A stretch of DNA of 64,000 bases from UBA4416 sp048498515 (GCA_048498515.1 JBEHXV010000009.1:88887-152886), one strand, 5' to 3'; numbered from the stretch's first letter, positions 15,805-24,552 are shown. Notes: generated by a model not told the origin, from the sequence alone. Numbers and translations are program-made.

Positions 15805-15841
15805 TAAACATAAACAGGAATTAATATCAAAAAAATAAGCG

Positions 15842-16243
15842 ATGATAATATACGACATCATTTTTTCAACCCTGGCTAATAAATGCCCGCGCTGCCACGG
15901 CGGCAACATATTTGAGTCGGGCAACCCCTATAACTTCAAATCCGTATTTAGGATGAACAGTGCCTGTTCTTGCTGCGGGTTGAAGTATGAGCGCGAGCCT
16001 GGTTTCTTTTATGGGGCCATGTATGTATCCTACGCGCTGATGTCGGGCATCTTTATCCTTTGGTTTATTTCCGACCTACTTTGGCTCCACTTATCGGCAC
16101 AAGTTCTTTCTCTGCTGGTGCTTGCTTCCATGTTAGCATTTTTTCCGGTGGCATACCGCTGGGCAAGGATTATCTGGTTGAATTTTTTTATCCGGTTCGA
16201 TAAAGAAATACAAAAAGAAAATTGTTTGGAGAAGCAAAGCTAA
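15842..16243 (+). CDS. DUF983 family membrane protein
   Basis: 133 residues with two zinc-ribbon-like cysteine pairs (CPRCHGG near the N-terminus and CSCCGLKYEREPGF at about 40) followed by the family motif FFYGAMYVSYAL and two to three membrane helices. The Cys pairs probably bind one metal ion. Members sit beside respiratory or stress genes; function is unknown. Confidence 0.9.
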   Translation: MIIYDIIFSTLANKCPRCHGGNIFESGNPYNFKSVFRMNSACSCCGLKYEREPGFFYGAMYVSYALMSGIFILWFISDLLWLHLSAQVLSLLVLASMLAFFPVAYRWARIIWLNFFIRFDKEIQKENCLEKQS

Positions 16244-16311
16244 GCCATACAATTGTAAAACAGGGATCATTCGGGATCGAACCTGCCATGATTAAAACAA
16301 AAAATAAAACC

Positions 16312-16695
16312 ATGAAAGAAATCTTATTGCAAAAAAGCACTATATCCCTATTAGACGAAGGCATATTGCATATTCATTTAAAAAGCGGAACAGAGATCCA
16401 TCTCACCGACGCGGTTCTTATTGTAGAAGCCATGGGAAAGCTGGGTGATGGAAAAAAATTCCCGGTATTGATCGATGCCGGTGAGTTTACGACAGTTGAC
16501 CAGGAAGTCAGGGTGTTTTCGGCGAGTGAGGAAAGCAACCTTTACACCCTCGCCGATGCGATTGCTTACTATTCGTTGGGACAGAAGCTCATTGCCAATT
16601 TTTACCTGAACCATAACCAGCCTGCGGTTCCAACCAGGGCGTTTAAAGGCAAGGAAGAAGCTATTGACTGGCTGAAAACATTTACTAAAAAGTAG
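16312..16695 (+). CDS. Conserved hypothetical, STAS/SpoIIAA-like fold suspected
   Basis: 127 residues from MKEILLQKSTISLLDEGILH at 16312; the frame opens earlier (16222) but overlaps the DUF983 gene, and ACC ATG AAA is the better start. The alternating strand/helix pattern (GILHIHLKSGTEIHLTDAVL ... FPVLIDAGEFTTVD ... RAFKGKEEAIDWLKTF) resembles the STAS-like proteins of Bacteroidota. No catalytic motif. Function unknown. Confidence 0.75.
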   Translation: MKEILLQKSTISLLDEGILHIHLKSGTEIHLTDAVLIVEAMGKLGDGKKFPVLIDAGEFTTVDQEVRVFSASEESNLYTLADAIAYYSLGQKLIANFYLNHNQPAVPTRAFKGKEEAIDWLKTFTKK

Positions 16696-16731
16696 TTATG
16701 TCTTTTTTCCGGAATAAAGTATCTTTAAACC

Positions 16732-18243
16732 ATGAATACGCCGGGTAAATTGTTTTCAGCCGAACAGATCAGGAAAGCGGATGCTTATACCATACAGCAT
16801 GAACCCATTGCTTCTGTTGACTTAATGGAACGCGCCGCGATGGCCTGTTTTAATTGGATAAAGGAACAAGGGTTCAGGCAAATGGCTATTCATATATTTT
16901 GCGGTACCGGCAACAATGGCGGGGACGGGCTCGCACTGACACGTCTGTTGCTTGATGCAAGTTATGAAGTAAGCGCGTATATTGTGCGATACAGCAATAA
17001 AAGTTCCGAAGATTTTAATAGCAATGAGAAACGACTGAAAGAAATTTACGCCAAACACATCAGCGAGATTCATACGGGCGATAGTTTTCCGGCCATTCAC
17101 AAAAATGATCTTGTTATCGATGCGCTGTTTGGAACAGGCCTTTCCAAGCCTGTATCAGGGCTAGCTGCCGATGTCATCCACTACCTTAACAGTACGAAGG
17201 CAAGGATCATTTCCATTGATATCGCTTCGGGCTTGTTTGCCGATCAGCATAGCGATCCTCAATCTGCTATTATTAAACCAACCTATACCTTAAGCTTCCA
17301 GTTTCCAAAACATGCCTTTCTTTTTGCCGAAAATGGCACCTTTACCGGTAAAGTGGAGGTTCTTGACATTGGCCTTCACCAGCGTTTCATTAACGAGGAA
17401 CCGGTAACGAATTACATGCTCAACCGGCAGTTTGTAAAACACTTGCTAAAACCCCGAAAAAAATTCTCACACAAAGGATCTTTCGGACATGCGTTGCTGA
17501 TTGCTGGTTCTTATGGAAAAATTGGCGCAGCGGTATTGTCGGCGAAAGCTTTATTGCGGAGTGGCGCAGGACTGCTAACCGTTAAGGTTCCGGGTTGCGG
17601 TTATACTATTCTGCAAAGCACGGTTCCCGAAGCGATGGTTCTAACTGATACGAACGAAGATTACCTGACGCAAGCCGTACAATTGGAGCCTTATTCATCT
17701 ATTGGCATTGGCCCGGGCATAGGTACCGAAAAAGAAACACAGAAAACTTTAAAAACGATCTTAAGCTCCTGCAAAAAGCCGCTGGTAATGGATGCCGACG
17801 CGCTCAATTGTATTTCATTGAATAAAGAATGGTTATCACTTATCCCAAAACATTCCATTCTCACACCGCACCTCAAAGAGTTTGAACGGCTCACACAAAA
17901 AGCTGTCAATGATTTTGACAGGAACCGTTTGCAAATCGAGTTTTCCAGATCATACCAGGTATATGTTATTTTAAAAGGGGCACATACCTGCATCTCTACA
18001 CCCGAAGGCTTTTGCTATTACAACTCAACCGGAAACCCCGGCATGGCAAAAGGCGGCAGCGGCGATGTGTTAACCGGCGTTATCACCGGCCTTTTAGCGC
18101 AAGGCTACTCTCCATTAGATTCAGCAATTATCGGCGTATACATTCACGGTTTTTCCGGCGACCTTGCAAAGGAGTTAAAAGGTGAAACAGGAATGATCGC
18201 GGGCGATATCGTTGAGCGCCTGCCCTCTGCTTTCATGTTTTAA
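16732..18243 (+). CDS. nnr: Bifunctional NAD(P)HX epimerase/dehydratase
   Basis: A 503-residue repair enzyme for hydrated NAD(P)H. The N-terminal epimerase (YjeF_N, about 1-215) shows FCGTGNNGGDGLAL, DALFGTGLS and SIDIASGL. The C-terminal ADP/ATP-dependent dehydratase (about 225-503) shows GSYGKIGAAVLSAKALLRSG and MAKGGSGDVLTG with its catalytic Asp. Both halves look intact. A weak -7 box, TATCTTTA, lies at 16720-16727, leaving almost no leader. Confidence 0.96.
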   Translation: MNTPGKLFSAEQIRKADAYTIQHEPIASVDLMERAAMACFNWIKEQGFRQMAIHIFCGTGNNGGDGLALTRLLLDASYEVSAYIVRYSNKSSEDFNSNEKRLKEIYAKHISEIHTGDSFPAIHKNDLVIDALFGTGLSKPVSGLAADVIHYLNSTKARIISIDIASGLFADQHSDPQSAIIKPTYTLSFQFPKHAFLFAENGTFTGKVEVLDIGLHQRFINEEPVTNYMLNRQFVKHLLKPRKKFSHKGSFGHALLIAGSYGKIGAAVLSAKALLRSGAGLLTVKVPGCGYTILQSTVPEAMVLTDTNEDYLTQAVQLEPYSSIGIGPGIGTEKETQKTLKTILSSCKKPLVMDADALNCISLNKEWLSLIPKHSILTPHLKEFERLTQKAVNDFDRNRLQIEFSRSYQVYVILKGAHTCISTPEGFCYYNSTGNPGMAKGGSGDVLTGVITGLLAQGYSPLDSAIIGVYIHGFSGDLAKELKGETGMIAGDIVERLPSAFMF

Positions 18244-18274
18244 CAAAAGGGGTTGTCAGCATTTATTTTCATTC

Positions 18275-18288
18275 ATGATAAAATTCAT
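18275..18288 (+). promoter_or_regulatory. Possible Crp/Fnr-type palindrome upstream of 18356
   Basis: ATGATAAAATTCAT reads ATGA-N6-TCAT. Its centre (18281.5) is 58.5 bp from the end of a weak -7 box GAACTTTA at 18333-18340. The palindrome is perfect but the -7 box is poor, so this member of the set is the least secure. Confidence 0.45.
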
Positions 18289-18355
18289 GTGGTAGTATGA
18301 CCTATGCCATTTTTTTACGCGGTCATTCAACAGAACTTTACCACAAAAAACCTTC

Positions 18356-18745
18356 ATGAAACAACTTTCCATATTATTGTTTGTAAGCTGCCTGTTTTTT
18401 ACGGCAAACCTTTATGCCCAGGGCTCAAAATGCGAGCCCAACCAATGTACAACCAAAGCTTCCGGAGAATATAAAGTGGAATTGGCCGGCTGCAGCAATT
18501 ACCTCGATATTTACGTTTTGGATGCTTATGGAACTCCTCTCAGAAACACCATCATTACAGGCAGCTGTGAGTTCTTTTACCTGGATGAGACATCTCTTAT
18601 GACCAATTTCAAACAGTTCTTTCATACCAATTCCCTGCGGGCCCATGTGCCGGCGCAAGGCTTTTATAATTGCAAGGTGAGGCTTACAATTAATAATGAA
18701 ATGGTGGAAATGTACTTTGATAACGAATGCGATCTTAAAAGTTAA
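18356..18745 (+). CDS. Secreted small protein, unknown function
   Basis: 129 residues with a Sec signal peptide (MKQLSILLFVSCLFFTANLY, cleavage after YAQ). The mature part has about five cysteines and a strand-rich pattern (YKVELAGCSNYLDIYVLDAY, TIITGSCEFFYLDE, FYNCKVRLTINNEMVEMYFD). No named family. It lies 14 bp upstream of the persulfide-dioxygenase-like gene. Confidence 0.75.
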   Translation: MKQLSILLFVSCLFFTANLYAQGSKCEPNQCTTKASGEYKVELAGCSNYLDIYVLDAYGTPLRNTIITGSCEFFYLDETSLMTNFKQFFHTNSLRAHVPAQGFYNCKVRLTINNEMVEMYFDNECDLKS

Positions 18746-18759
18746 ATAAATTAAGCGAT

Positions 18760-20178
18760 ATGAAAGTAGAACAGATTTATACAGGCTGCATTGCTCACGC
18801 GGCCTATTATATAGAGAATAATGGCGAAGCCGCGGTCTTCGATCCCCTAAGAGAAGTGCAGCCCTATATTGAAAAGGCAAAACAGGATGGTGCCGTTATT
18901 AAATATGTGTTTGAAACCCATTTCCATGCCGACTTTGTGAGCGGCCATTTAGACCTTGCCAAAAAAACAGGAGCTAACATTGTGTTTGGTCCAACCGCAA
19001 AGCCGGGCTATGATGCTATTGTTGCCCATGATAGCCAGGTGTTTAAACTAGGCGATTATAGCATCAAAGTGATCCACACGCCGGGACACACGATGGAAAG
19101 CACCACGTATTTACTGATTGACGAAGCGGGAAAAGAACATGGACTTATTACCGGCGATACCTTATTTATAGGCGATGTGGGCCGGCCCGACCTGGCACAG
19201 CATGTGGTGGCCGAATTAACAGAGGAAAAGCTAGCCGGGTATTTATTCGACTCGCTTCGTAATAATATCATGCCCTTGAACGACGAGCTCATTGTATACC
19301 CGAACCATGGGGCCGGAAGCGCCTGCGGGAAAAACATGAGTAAGGAAACAACAGATACTCTGGGGCATCAAAAGCAGGTGAATTACGCACTGAATCCGAA
19401 GCTCAGCAAAGAACAATTCATCAAAGAAATTCTTACCGGTCTGGTACCTCCACCAGGTTACTTTCCACAGAACGTTTTACTGAACATAAAAGGTTACGAA
19501 AGTTTTGACAATGTGCTGAAGCGTGGCGCCAGGCCCCTTTCTGTACCTGACTTTGAAATGCTGGCCAATGAGGCCGAAGCACTGGTAATTGACACCCGAT
19601 CGGCAAGCGACTTTGCAAAAGGCTTTATTCCTAATTCTATATTCATAGGTATTGACGGAAATTTTGCGACCTGGGTGGGTACGCTTATTCCCGATATTAA
19701 GCAACCGATTTTAATATTAGCCGATAAGGGTCGCGAGGAAGAAGTGATCATGCGGCTGGCCAGGGTGGGTTACGATAATGCCCTGGGTTACCTTGACGGG
19801 GGTTTTGGTGCCTGGAAGAAGAAGGGGAAAGAATGCGATGAGATACAATCAGTGAGCAGTAATGAACTGGCAGGACTCCTCCGCCCGCAGGAGCTTAATA
19901 TACTGGACGTTCGAAAAGCAAGTGAATACAATAGCCAGCATTTAATACATGCTATTAATTGCCCACTCGATTTTATCAATGACAATTTACAAAACCTGGA
20001 TCGTGAAGCTATTCACTATGTGCATTGTGCATCGGGTTATCGCTCAGTCATTTTTATTTCCATTCTTCAGGCCAGGGGATTCCGAAACCTGGTAAATATC
20101 AACGGTGGATTTAAAGCGCTGAAAGAAAGTGGTTTGTTTATGCTCAGCGAGTACGCCTGTCCCAGCAGTTTGCTTTAA
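18760..20178 (+). CDS. Persulfide dioxygenase-like MBL protein with two rhodanese domains
   Basis: 472 residues. An N-terminal glyoxalase II-like MBL domain (1-~250) has THFHADFVSGH (from about 53) and HTPGHTMESTTY, as in ETHE1/BlhA persulfide dioxygenases. Two rhodanese domains follow (about 265-360 and 375-462). The first lacks the catalytic Cys (ADKGREEE in the loop); the second keeps it (C423 in HCASGYRS). The protein probably oxidises glutathione- or other persulfides and passes sulfane sulfur. Followed by a strong terminator. Confidence 0.92.
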   Translation: MKVEQIYTGCIAHAAYYIENNGEAAVFDPLREVQPYIEKAKQDGAVIKYVFETHFHADFVSGHLDLAKKTGANIVFGPTAKPGYDAIVAHDSQVFKLGDYSIKVIHTPGHTMESTTYLLIDEAGKEHGLITGDTLFIGDVGRPDLAQHVVAELTEEKLAGYLFDSLRNNIMPLNDELIVYPNHGAGSACGKNMSKETTDTLGHQKQVNYALNPKLSKEQFIKEILTGLVPPPGYFPQNVLLNIKGYESFDNVLKRGARPLSVPDFEMLANEAEALVIDTRSASDFAKGFIPNSIFIGIDGNFATWVGTLIPDIKQPILILADKGREEEVIMRLARVGYDNALGYLDGGFGAWKKKGKECDEIQSVSSNELAGLLRPQELNILDVRKASEYNSQHLIHAINCPLDFINDNLQNLDREAIHYVHCASGYRSVIFISILQARGFRNLVNINGGFKALKESGLFMLSEYACPSSLL

Positions 20179-20233
20179 TCCAAACATTATCGATAAACTC
20201 TTAAAAAAATCTCACAAATAGGTCACAAATGAC

Positions 20234-20267
20234 AAAACCCCATCCGCCGGCTTGCGAATGGGGTTTT
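20234..20267. terminator. Bidirectional intrinsic terminator
   Basis: AAAACCCCAT (20234-20243) pairs with ATGGGGTTTT (20258-20267). It lies between the convergent rhodanese gene and the lipoprotein gene and has an A-run/T-run on both sides. Confidence 0.85.
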
Positions 20268-20287
20268 ATTTTTAAAGTTTTATGGTC

Positions 20288-20803
20288 TTACCACACTAAT
20301 TGTGTAGACCCGCAGGCATCGTAAGTAAGTGTTACGGTTCCTGTCCAGTTCCTGATTGGCGGAGCTGATTCGAAATTATCCGGAACATTTCTCAGGTCGG
20401 CTATGGTATACGTAACGGTTTTAGATTCGCCTTTTTTTAAGGAGGCACTCACCGTTAACATGTTATTGGCGCTACAATCCGGCGCCGAATCGGGATAATT
20501 ATAAGAAGGAGACACTATCACGTATGTAAACAAGGGCATGCCGTTATAGGGTTCCTGGCCGTTGAGTATATTGACACATGAAACTGCATTGTAGCTGTGA
20601 ACAAACAAGCTATCAGCCGTGGCCCTGTCAAACCAAAACACATGTTGCACAATGCGTTCATAGTGACAACTTCCATAATCCTTTTTGCAATCCTTACAAT
20701 AATTAGTAGCGGTTGAATCGGTGCAACCTGTTTTTTTGTTGCAGGATGAAACAGCGAAGGCAACTGCCGTCATTAATAAAGCCATTTTAAAGATACGCAT
20801 CAT
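20288..20803 (-). CDS. Lipoprotein, unknown function
   Basis: 171 residues with a lipoprotein signal (MRIFKMALLMTAVAFAVSSC, lipobox VSSC). The mature part begins NKKTGCTDSTATNYCKDCKK, a Cys-rich segment like the CTDSxATNY repeat of Bacteroidota surface proteins, then a strand-rich domain ending TGTVTLTYDACGSTQLVW. No enzymatic motif. It is divergent from the TIR/Roco gene. Confidence 0.8.
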   Translation of the reverse strand: MMRIFKMALLMTAVAFAVSSCNKKTGCTDSTATNYCKDCKKDYGSCHYERIVQHVFWFDRATADSLFVHSYNAVSCVNILNGQEPYNGMPLFTYVIVSPSYNYPDSAPDCSANNMLTVSASLKKGESKTVTYTIADLRNVPDNFESAPPIRNWTGTVTLTYDACGSTQLVW

Positions 20804-20923
20804 GTTATTGGTTTTGGTTGTAGTGTAACGGTGGTTTTGGGAATTTATTTTGTTGAAGGTAAGATCAATCTTCGTTTATTTTTAAGAAAAAGGGTGCAAA
20901 ATACGGATTTCGCGGCAGAAAAG

Positions 20924-20946
20924 AAGGGCGGTAAACCGCCCTTTTT
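20924..20946 (+). terminator. Intrinsic terminator in a divergent intergenic region
   Basis: AAGGGCGG (20924-20931), loop TAAA, CCGCCCTT (20936-20943) and a T-run. It stands upstream of both neighbouring genes, so it terminates no visible gene. It could insulate the downstream gene, attenuate it, or be left from a lost gene. Confidence 0.75.
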
Positions 20947-20997
20947 ATCTCAAACCAAAGTTATACCTTGCTATTCATTATCTTAAAACACTAACTT

Positions 20998-23900
20998 ATG
21001 GGGCAACTATTCACAAAGTGTAACTTATTTGTTGTTGGAGACCGAGGCGTTGGGAAAACCACTTTAATAAAAAGCTTAGAAGATTTTCGTCACTCCTATT
21101 ATGAAACATATAGTCTTTTCAAGGGACCGGATTGGGTCATTCATTCAGAAAAGACACAGGTTGAAGTGAGGGTCAGGGAATTTGGTGCTATTGAAAAACT
21201 CCCTTTAAATTTTATTAAAAAAGACCAGGAAGAAAAAACCTATATTTTATACGTTATTAATTTTACAAAAAAATCTTCCAGTCAACAGTTAAGCCAAAAT
21301 TTAATTAATAAATTAAAAGAACTTTCAGAGTATTCGACACTACTCTTTGCCATTACTTTCTCTTCGTTTGAGGATTTTTCAGATTCAAACATAGCAAGCT
21401 TAAAAAAGAAACTTCCTTTTATTGAATACTTTTTTAAGATAAATCCTTTTCGGAGAGAGTACAAAAGTCTTATCGAATTTTCCACTGTATTAAGGCGGAT
21501 AATACTTAATAAAAATCCTAACGAGCTTAGTGATGCCAAGTCTCTAATACAATGGAATTATGAACACCAGGAGAAGCAACTCGATTTGGGCAGATGCAAT
21601 TTAACAAGCCTTAATGAAGTAAAGGAATTGTTTAATAATACACACCTGGAAATTTTGATCTTAAGTAATGAATGGGGAGAGTATGTGAAGGACGAATGGG
21701 AGAGAAGAATTAGCAATAATAAACTTGAACCCAATACTTTTTTCAGCCTCCCTAAAGAAATTTCCAAACTAAAAAATCTTAAAGTATTAATCTGCGGCGG
21801 TAATTGGCGAACAAATAAAAAAAGAGAAACCGAAACATTTAATTGGCACATAACTGATATTTCCCCTTTACTGCGTTTAACAAATTTAGAGGTTTTGAAT
21901 CTCAGCAATAATGATATTGACACTATTACTCCGGTAGCAAGGTTAAGCAAAATAGAAAAACTGTATTTAAATAACAACTACATTAAAAAATTCCCGATTA
22001 ATACAAGGCTATTGCATTTAAAAGAATTATACTTAAGCAATAACAGGCTTCAAAGTGTGGAGTTTATATCCTACCATCCTTCTCTCAGAACTATAGATTT
22101 GCACTCGAACAGGATAGAAGACTTAACGCCGATTAAGGATTCAATTTCAAAACTGGGCATTAAGGATTCGAGTTGGGAGCATAATACAATAAGCATCTCC
22201 AAAAATCCCATCAGTGTACCGCCAATGGAAGTTGTTTCCAAAGGAAAAAGAAGTGTTTTAGCTTATTTTATGCAATTGGAAGCAGAAGAAGAAATTGATC
22301 TCAAACCATACATTAATACAGATGTTAAACTAATTGTGGTTGGCAATAGCAATGTAGGCAAATCTACTTATGTGCACTGGTTGAAAACAGGGAAAGTAGA
22401 TAAGGAAATTCCATCAACTCACTGGTTGGAGCTAGGTACCTGGTTGGCCAATAGAAATGGCAAAGCGTACCATGTGAGGATCTTTGACTTTGGCGGACAG
22501 GAGTATTATCATGATACACATCACCTCTTTTTTACAAACCGAACAGCCTATGTTCTTTTATGGGATAGTGTATCAAATCAATTTGGTGAATTGGAAGTAG
22601 ACCAAATTCAGAATGACAAAACAAAGAAGAAAGTTAAAATAGAAACATTTCCAATTGGTTACTGGCTTGATTCCATAAGATATCATTCACAAAAAAGAAG
22701 AACACAGGCCGAAATATCTATCGATAAAATTCTTCATCAGCGGGAGAGAGAAATCGAACATTCAATTAAACACAATGCCAACTTTGCCACATTGGGCATT
22801 GAATCAACAAACCAAGAATATGCCATTCAGAGAGAGGAAGAAAATATTTTAGTGACGCAAAATAAAGTGGATCATAAAAAGTTAAAATTTTTTGCTAATG
22901 AAGAATTGCTAAAAACCACTTATCCTAAGATTTATGATTTTACAGAAATTTCAGTCTATAATAACAAGGGCCTCGATTCGTCGAATGACTTGTTATTTGA
23001 CATCTTTGACAGTTTGGAAGTTTCAAATCGCCCGTACCTTGGAACATGGAATTACATAAAGCAGGATATAGAGAAACAGAAATTCAATGAACATCATACT
23101 TTCCCGGAATTCCTTGATTATTGCAACAAAATTATCAGGGAAATTCCTGAATTAAATGGCAAATCGCCGGAACAAATAAAAAATGTTCTTTTCACTAAAG
23201 AAGATGCTGAAGTTTTTGCATCATTTTTAACGGATATAGGCTTATGCCTTTACTACCCTGAGAATAACCAGCTAAAAGACCGGGTATTTTTAAATCAAAA
23301 TCAAATATTAACCAGCCTGAATAAAGTATTAGAAATATTAAAAACCTCAAAGGGCGAGCTTGATGAAACGGAAATAACTAAATCCTTAGGAAAAACAGGA
23401 CAAGATCAGGAGGTACTGGATGTGATTGATTTAATGACCCATTTTAAAATCCTGTTTAAGCATCCCAATAAAAAAACATTTATTGCCCCATTGTATCTTA
23501 CACAAGAAGTGCCTCAAAGTATTAAAGTATTTCATTCACTTTTTGAAACACCCTGCTACAAGTTTCAATATGAATCCTATATGCACAAAAGTATCATTCT
23601 TGATTTTTTCCAGGAGTATGGGAAAAAAGCGTTAAAAGAAACAAATGACAGCACTTTATATTATTATTGGAAAGATGGCGTTGTTATCAAAGATGAAGCA
23701 ACCAAAGCCATTATAATGGTTCAGTTTGTTCCGGCAAACAACGAAAGTAAAAGTGCTTTTTTGGATATTTATGCCATAAACAATTCAGACGATAAATTCA
23801 TAAATGACGTTATCAATTACATAGACAATATGAACACCGGCCTAAGAGTCGAAAAACTTGTGCCCGCTGAAAAATCAAATGACTTTGTGCCTTTGGAAAT

Positions 23901-24552
23901 TATCCACCAAAACGAAAAAGATCAAAATCCGATTTTCCATTACAACAAAAAATATTACCGCTTAACTTCATTCAAAAAATATTTAAACAGCCCGTTGAAG
24001 ATGAAAAAAATATTCATTTCATATTCTAAACAAGACATAAAATATGTCAATAAGTTTATCGAGCATCTTTCTGCTTTACAACGGGATGGAAAAGTTTCTC
24101 ACTGGTATTGCAGCGAATTGGAGGCTGGTTCGGACTGGAATAACGAGATTCAGGAGCACTTGAAAGAAGCAGACATCATCTGCTTTATGATAAGCCCTAA
24201 TTTTATGAAAGCTGATTATATCCTGGAACATGAAGTAGCTAAAGCATTTGAAAAGAAAAAAAACAAGCCCGATTTTAAAATTGTGCCAATCATCTTGGAT
24301 TTTTGCAGGTGGAGCACTTCTAACAATGATTTAAGTCAATACACCGCGCTTCCTTATACTGCAAAACCTATTCTTGACTTTGACAATCAAAACATGGCCT
24401 GGTATATTGTAGAAGAGTGTTTGCGCCTGATGATTGAAAATGACCTGGAACCTAAAGGAGAAAATTTTTACACGAAAGAAAAATTACCAGCCGATGTCAA
24501 AAAAATATACTCCCGGATTGTTGAAGGTAAAGTAGATAAGAATGCACACTAA
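20998..24552 (+). CDS. TIR-domain Roco protein: GTPase-like/LRR/Roc/COR/TIR
   Basis: 1184 residues. An N-terminal P-loop GTPase-like domain (about 8-180) has GDRGVGKTT at 14-22. Leucine-rich repeats fill about 190-420 (LEVLNLSNNDIDTI, IEKLYLNNNYIKKF, LKELYLSNNRLQSV). A Roc GTPase follows: P-loop GNSNVGKS at 449-456, DFGGQE at 497-502, and NKVD at 622-625 after a long insertion. A COR-like region with a winged-helix appearance covers about 690-860. From residue 1002 comes a TIR domain (KKIFISYSKQDIKYVNKFIE, SPNFMKADYILEHEVAKAFE). Order and content recall plant NLR proteins; TIR domains of this kind often cleave NAD+. Much more AT-rich than its neighbours and monocistronic. A phage-defence role is inference. 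Confidence 0.9.
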   Translation: MGQLFTKCNLFVVGDRGVGKTTLIKSLEDFRHSYYETYSLFKGPDWVIHSEKTQVEVRVREFGAIEKLPLNFIKKDQEEKTYILYVINFTKKSSSQQLSQNLINKLKELSEYSTLLFAITFSSFEDFSDSNIASLKKKLPFIEYFFKINPFRREYKSLIEFSTVLRRIILNKNPNELSDAKSLIQWNYEHQEKQLDLGRCNLTSLNEVKELFNNTHLEILILSNEWGEYVKDEWERRISNNKLEPNTFFSLPKEISKLKNLKVLICGGNWRTNKKRETETFNWHITDISPLLRLTNLEVLNLSNNDIDTITPVARLSKIEKLYLNNNYIKKFPINTRLLHLKELYLSNNRLQSVEFISYHPSLRTIDLHSNRIEDLTPIKDSISKLGIKDSSWEHNTISISKNPISVPPMEVVSKGKRSVLAYFMQLEAEEEIDLKPYINTDVKLIVVGNSNVGKSTYVHWLKTGKVDKEIPSTHWLELGTWLANRNGKAYHVRIFDFGGQEYYHDTHHLFFTNRTAYVLLWDSVSNQFGELEVDQIQNDKTKKKVKIETFPIGYWLDSIRYHSQKRRTQAEISIDKILHQREREIEHSIKHNANFATLGIESTNQEYAIQREEENILVTQNKVDHKKLKFFANEELLKTTYPKIYDFTEISVYNNKGLDSSNDLLFDIFDSLEVSNRPYLGTWNYIKQDIEKQKFNEHHTFPEFLDYCNKIIREIPELNGKSPEQIKNVLFTKEDAEVFASFLTDIGLCLYYPENNQLKDRVFLNQNQILTSLNKVLEILKTSKGELDETEITKSLGKTGQDQEVLDVIDLMTHFKILFKHPNKKTFIAPLYLTQEVPQSIKVFHSLFETPCYKFQYESYMHKSIILDFFQEYGKKALKETNDSTLYYYWKDGVVIKDEATKAIIMVQFVPANNESKSAFLDIYAINNSDDKFINDVINYIDNMNTGLRVEKLVPAEKSNDFVPLEIIHQNEKDQNPIFHYNKKYYRLTSFKKYLNSPLKMKKIFISYSKQDIKYVNKFIEHLSALQRDGKVSHWYCSELEAGSDWNNEIQEHLKEADIICFMISPNFMKADYILEHEVAKAFEKKKNKPDFKIVPIILDFCRWSTSNNDLSQYTALPYTAKPILDFDNQNMAWYIVEECLRLMIENDLEPKGENFYTKEKLPADVKKIYSRIVEGKVDKNAH

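Noticed and set aside
20860..20876. TTGAAGGTAAGATCAA upstream of the TIR-Roco gene as a further Fnr-type site
   Set aside because: The half-sites are separated by 8 rather than 6 bases, and no -7 box stands at the 58.5 or 36.5 bp distance.
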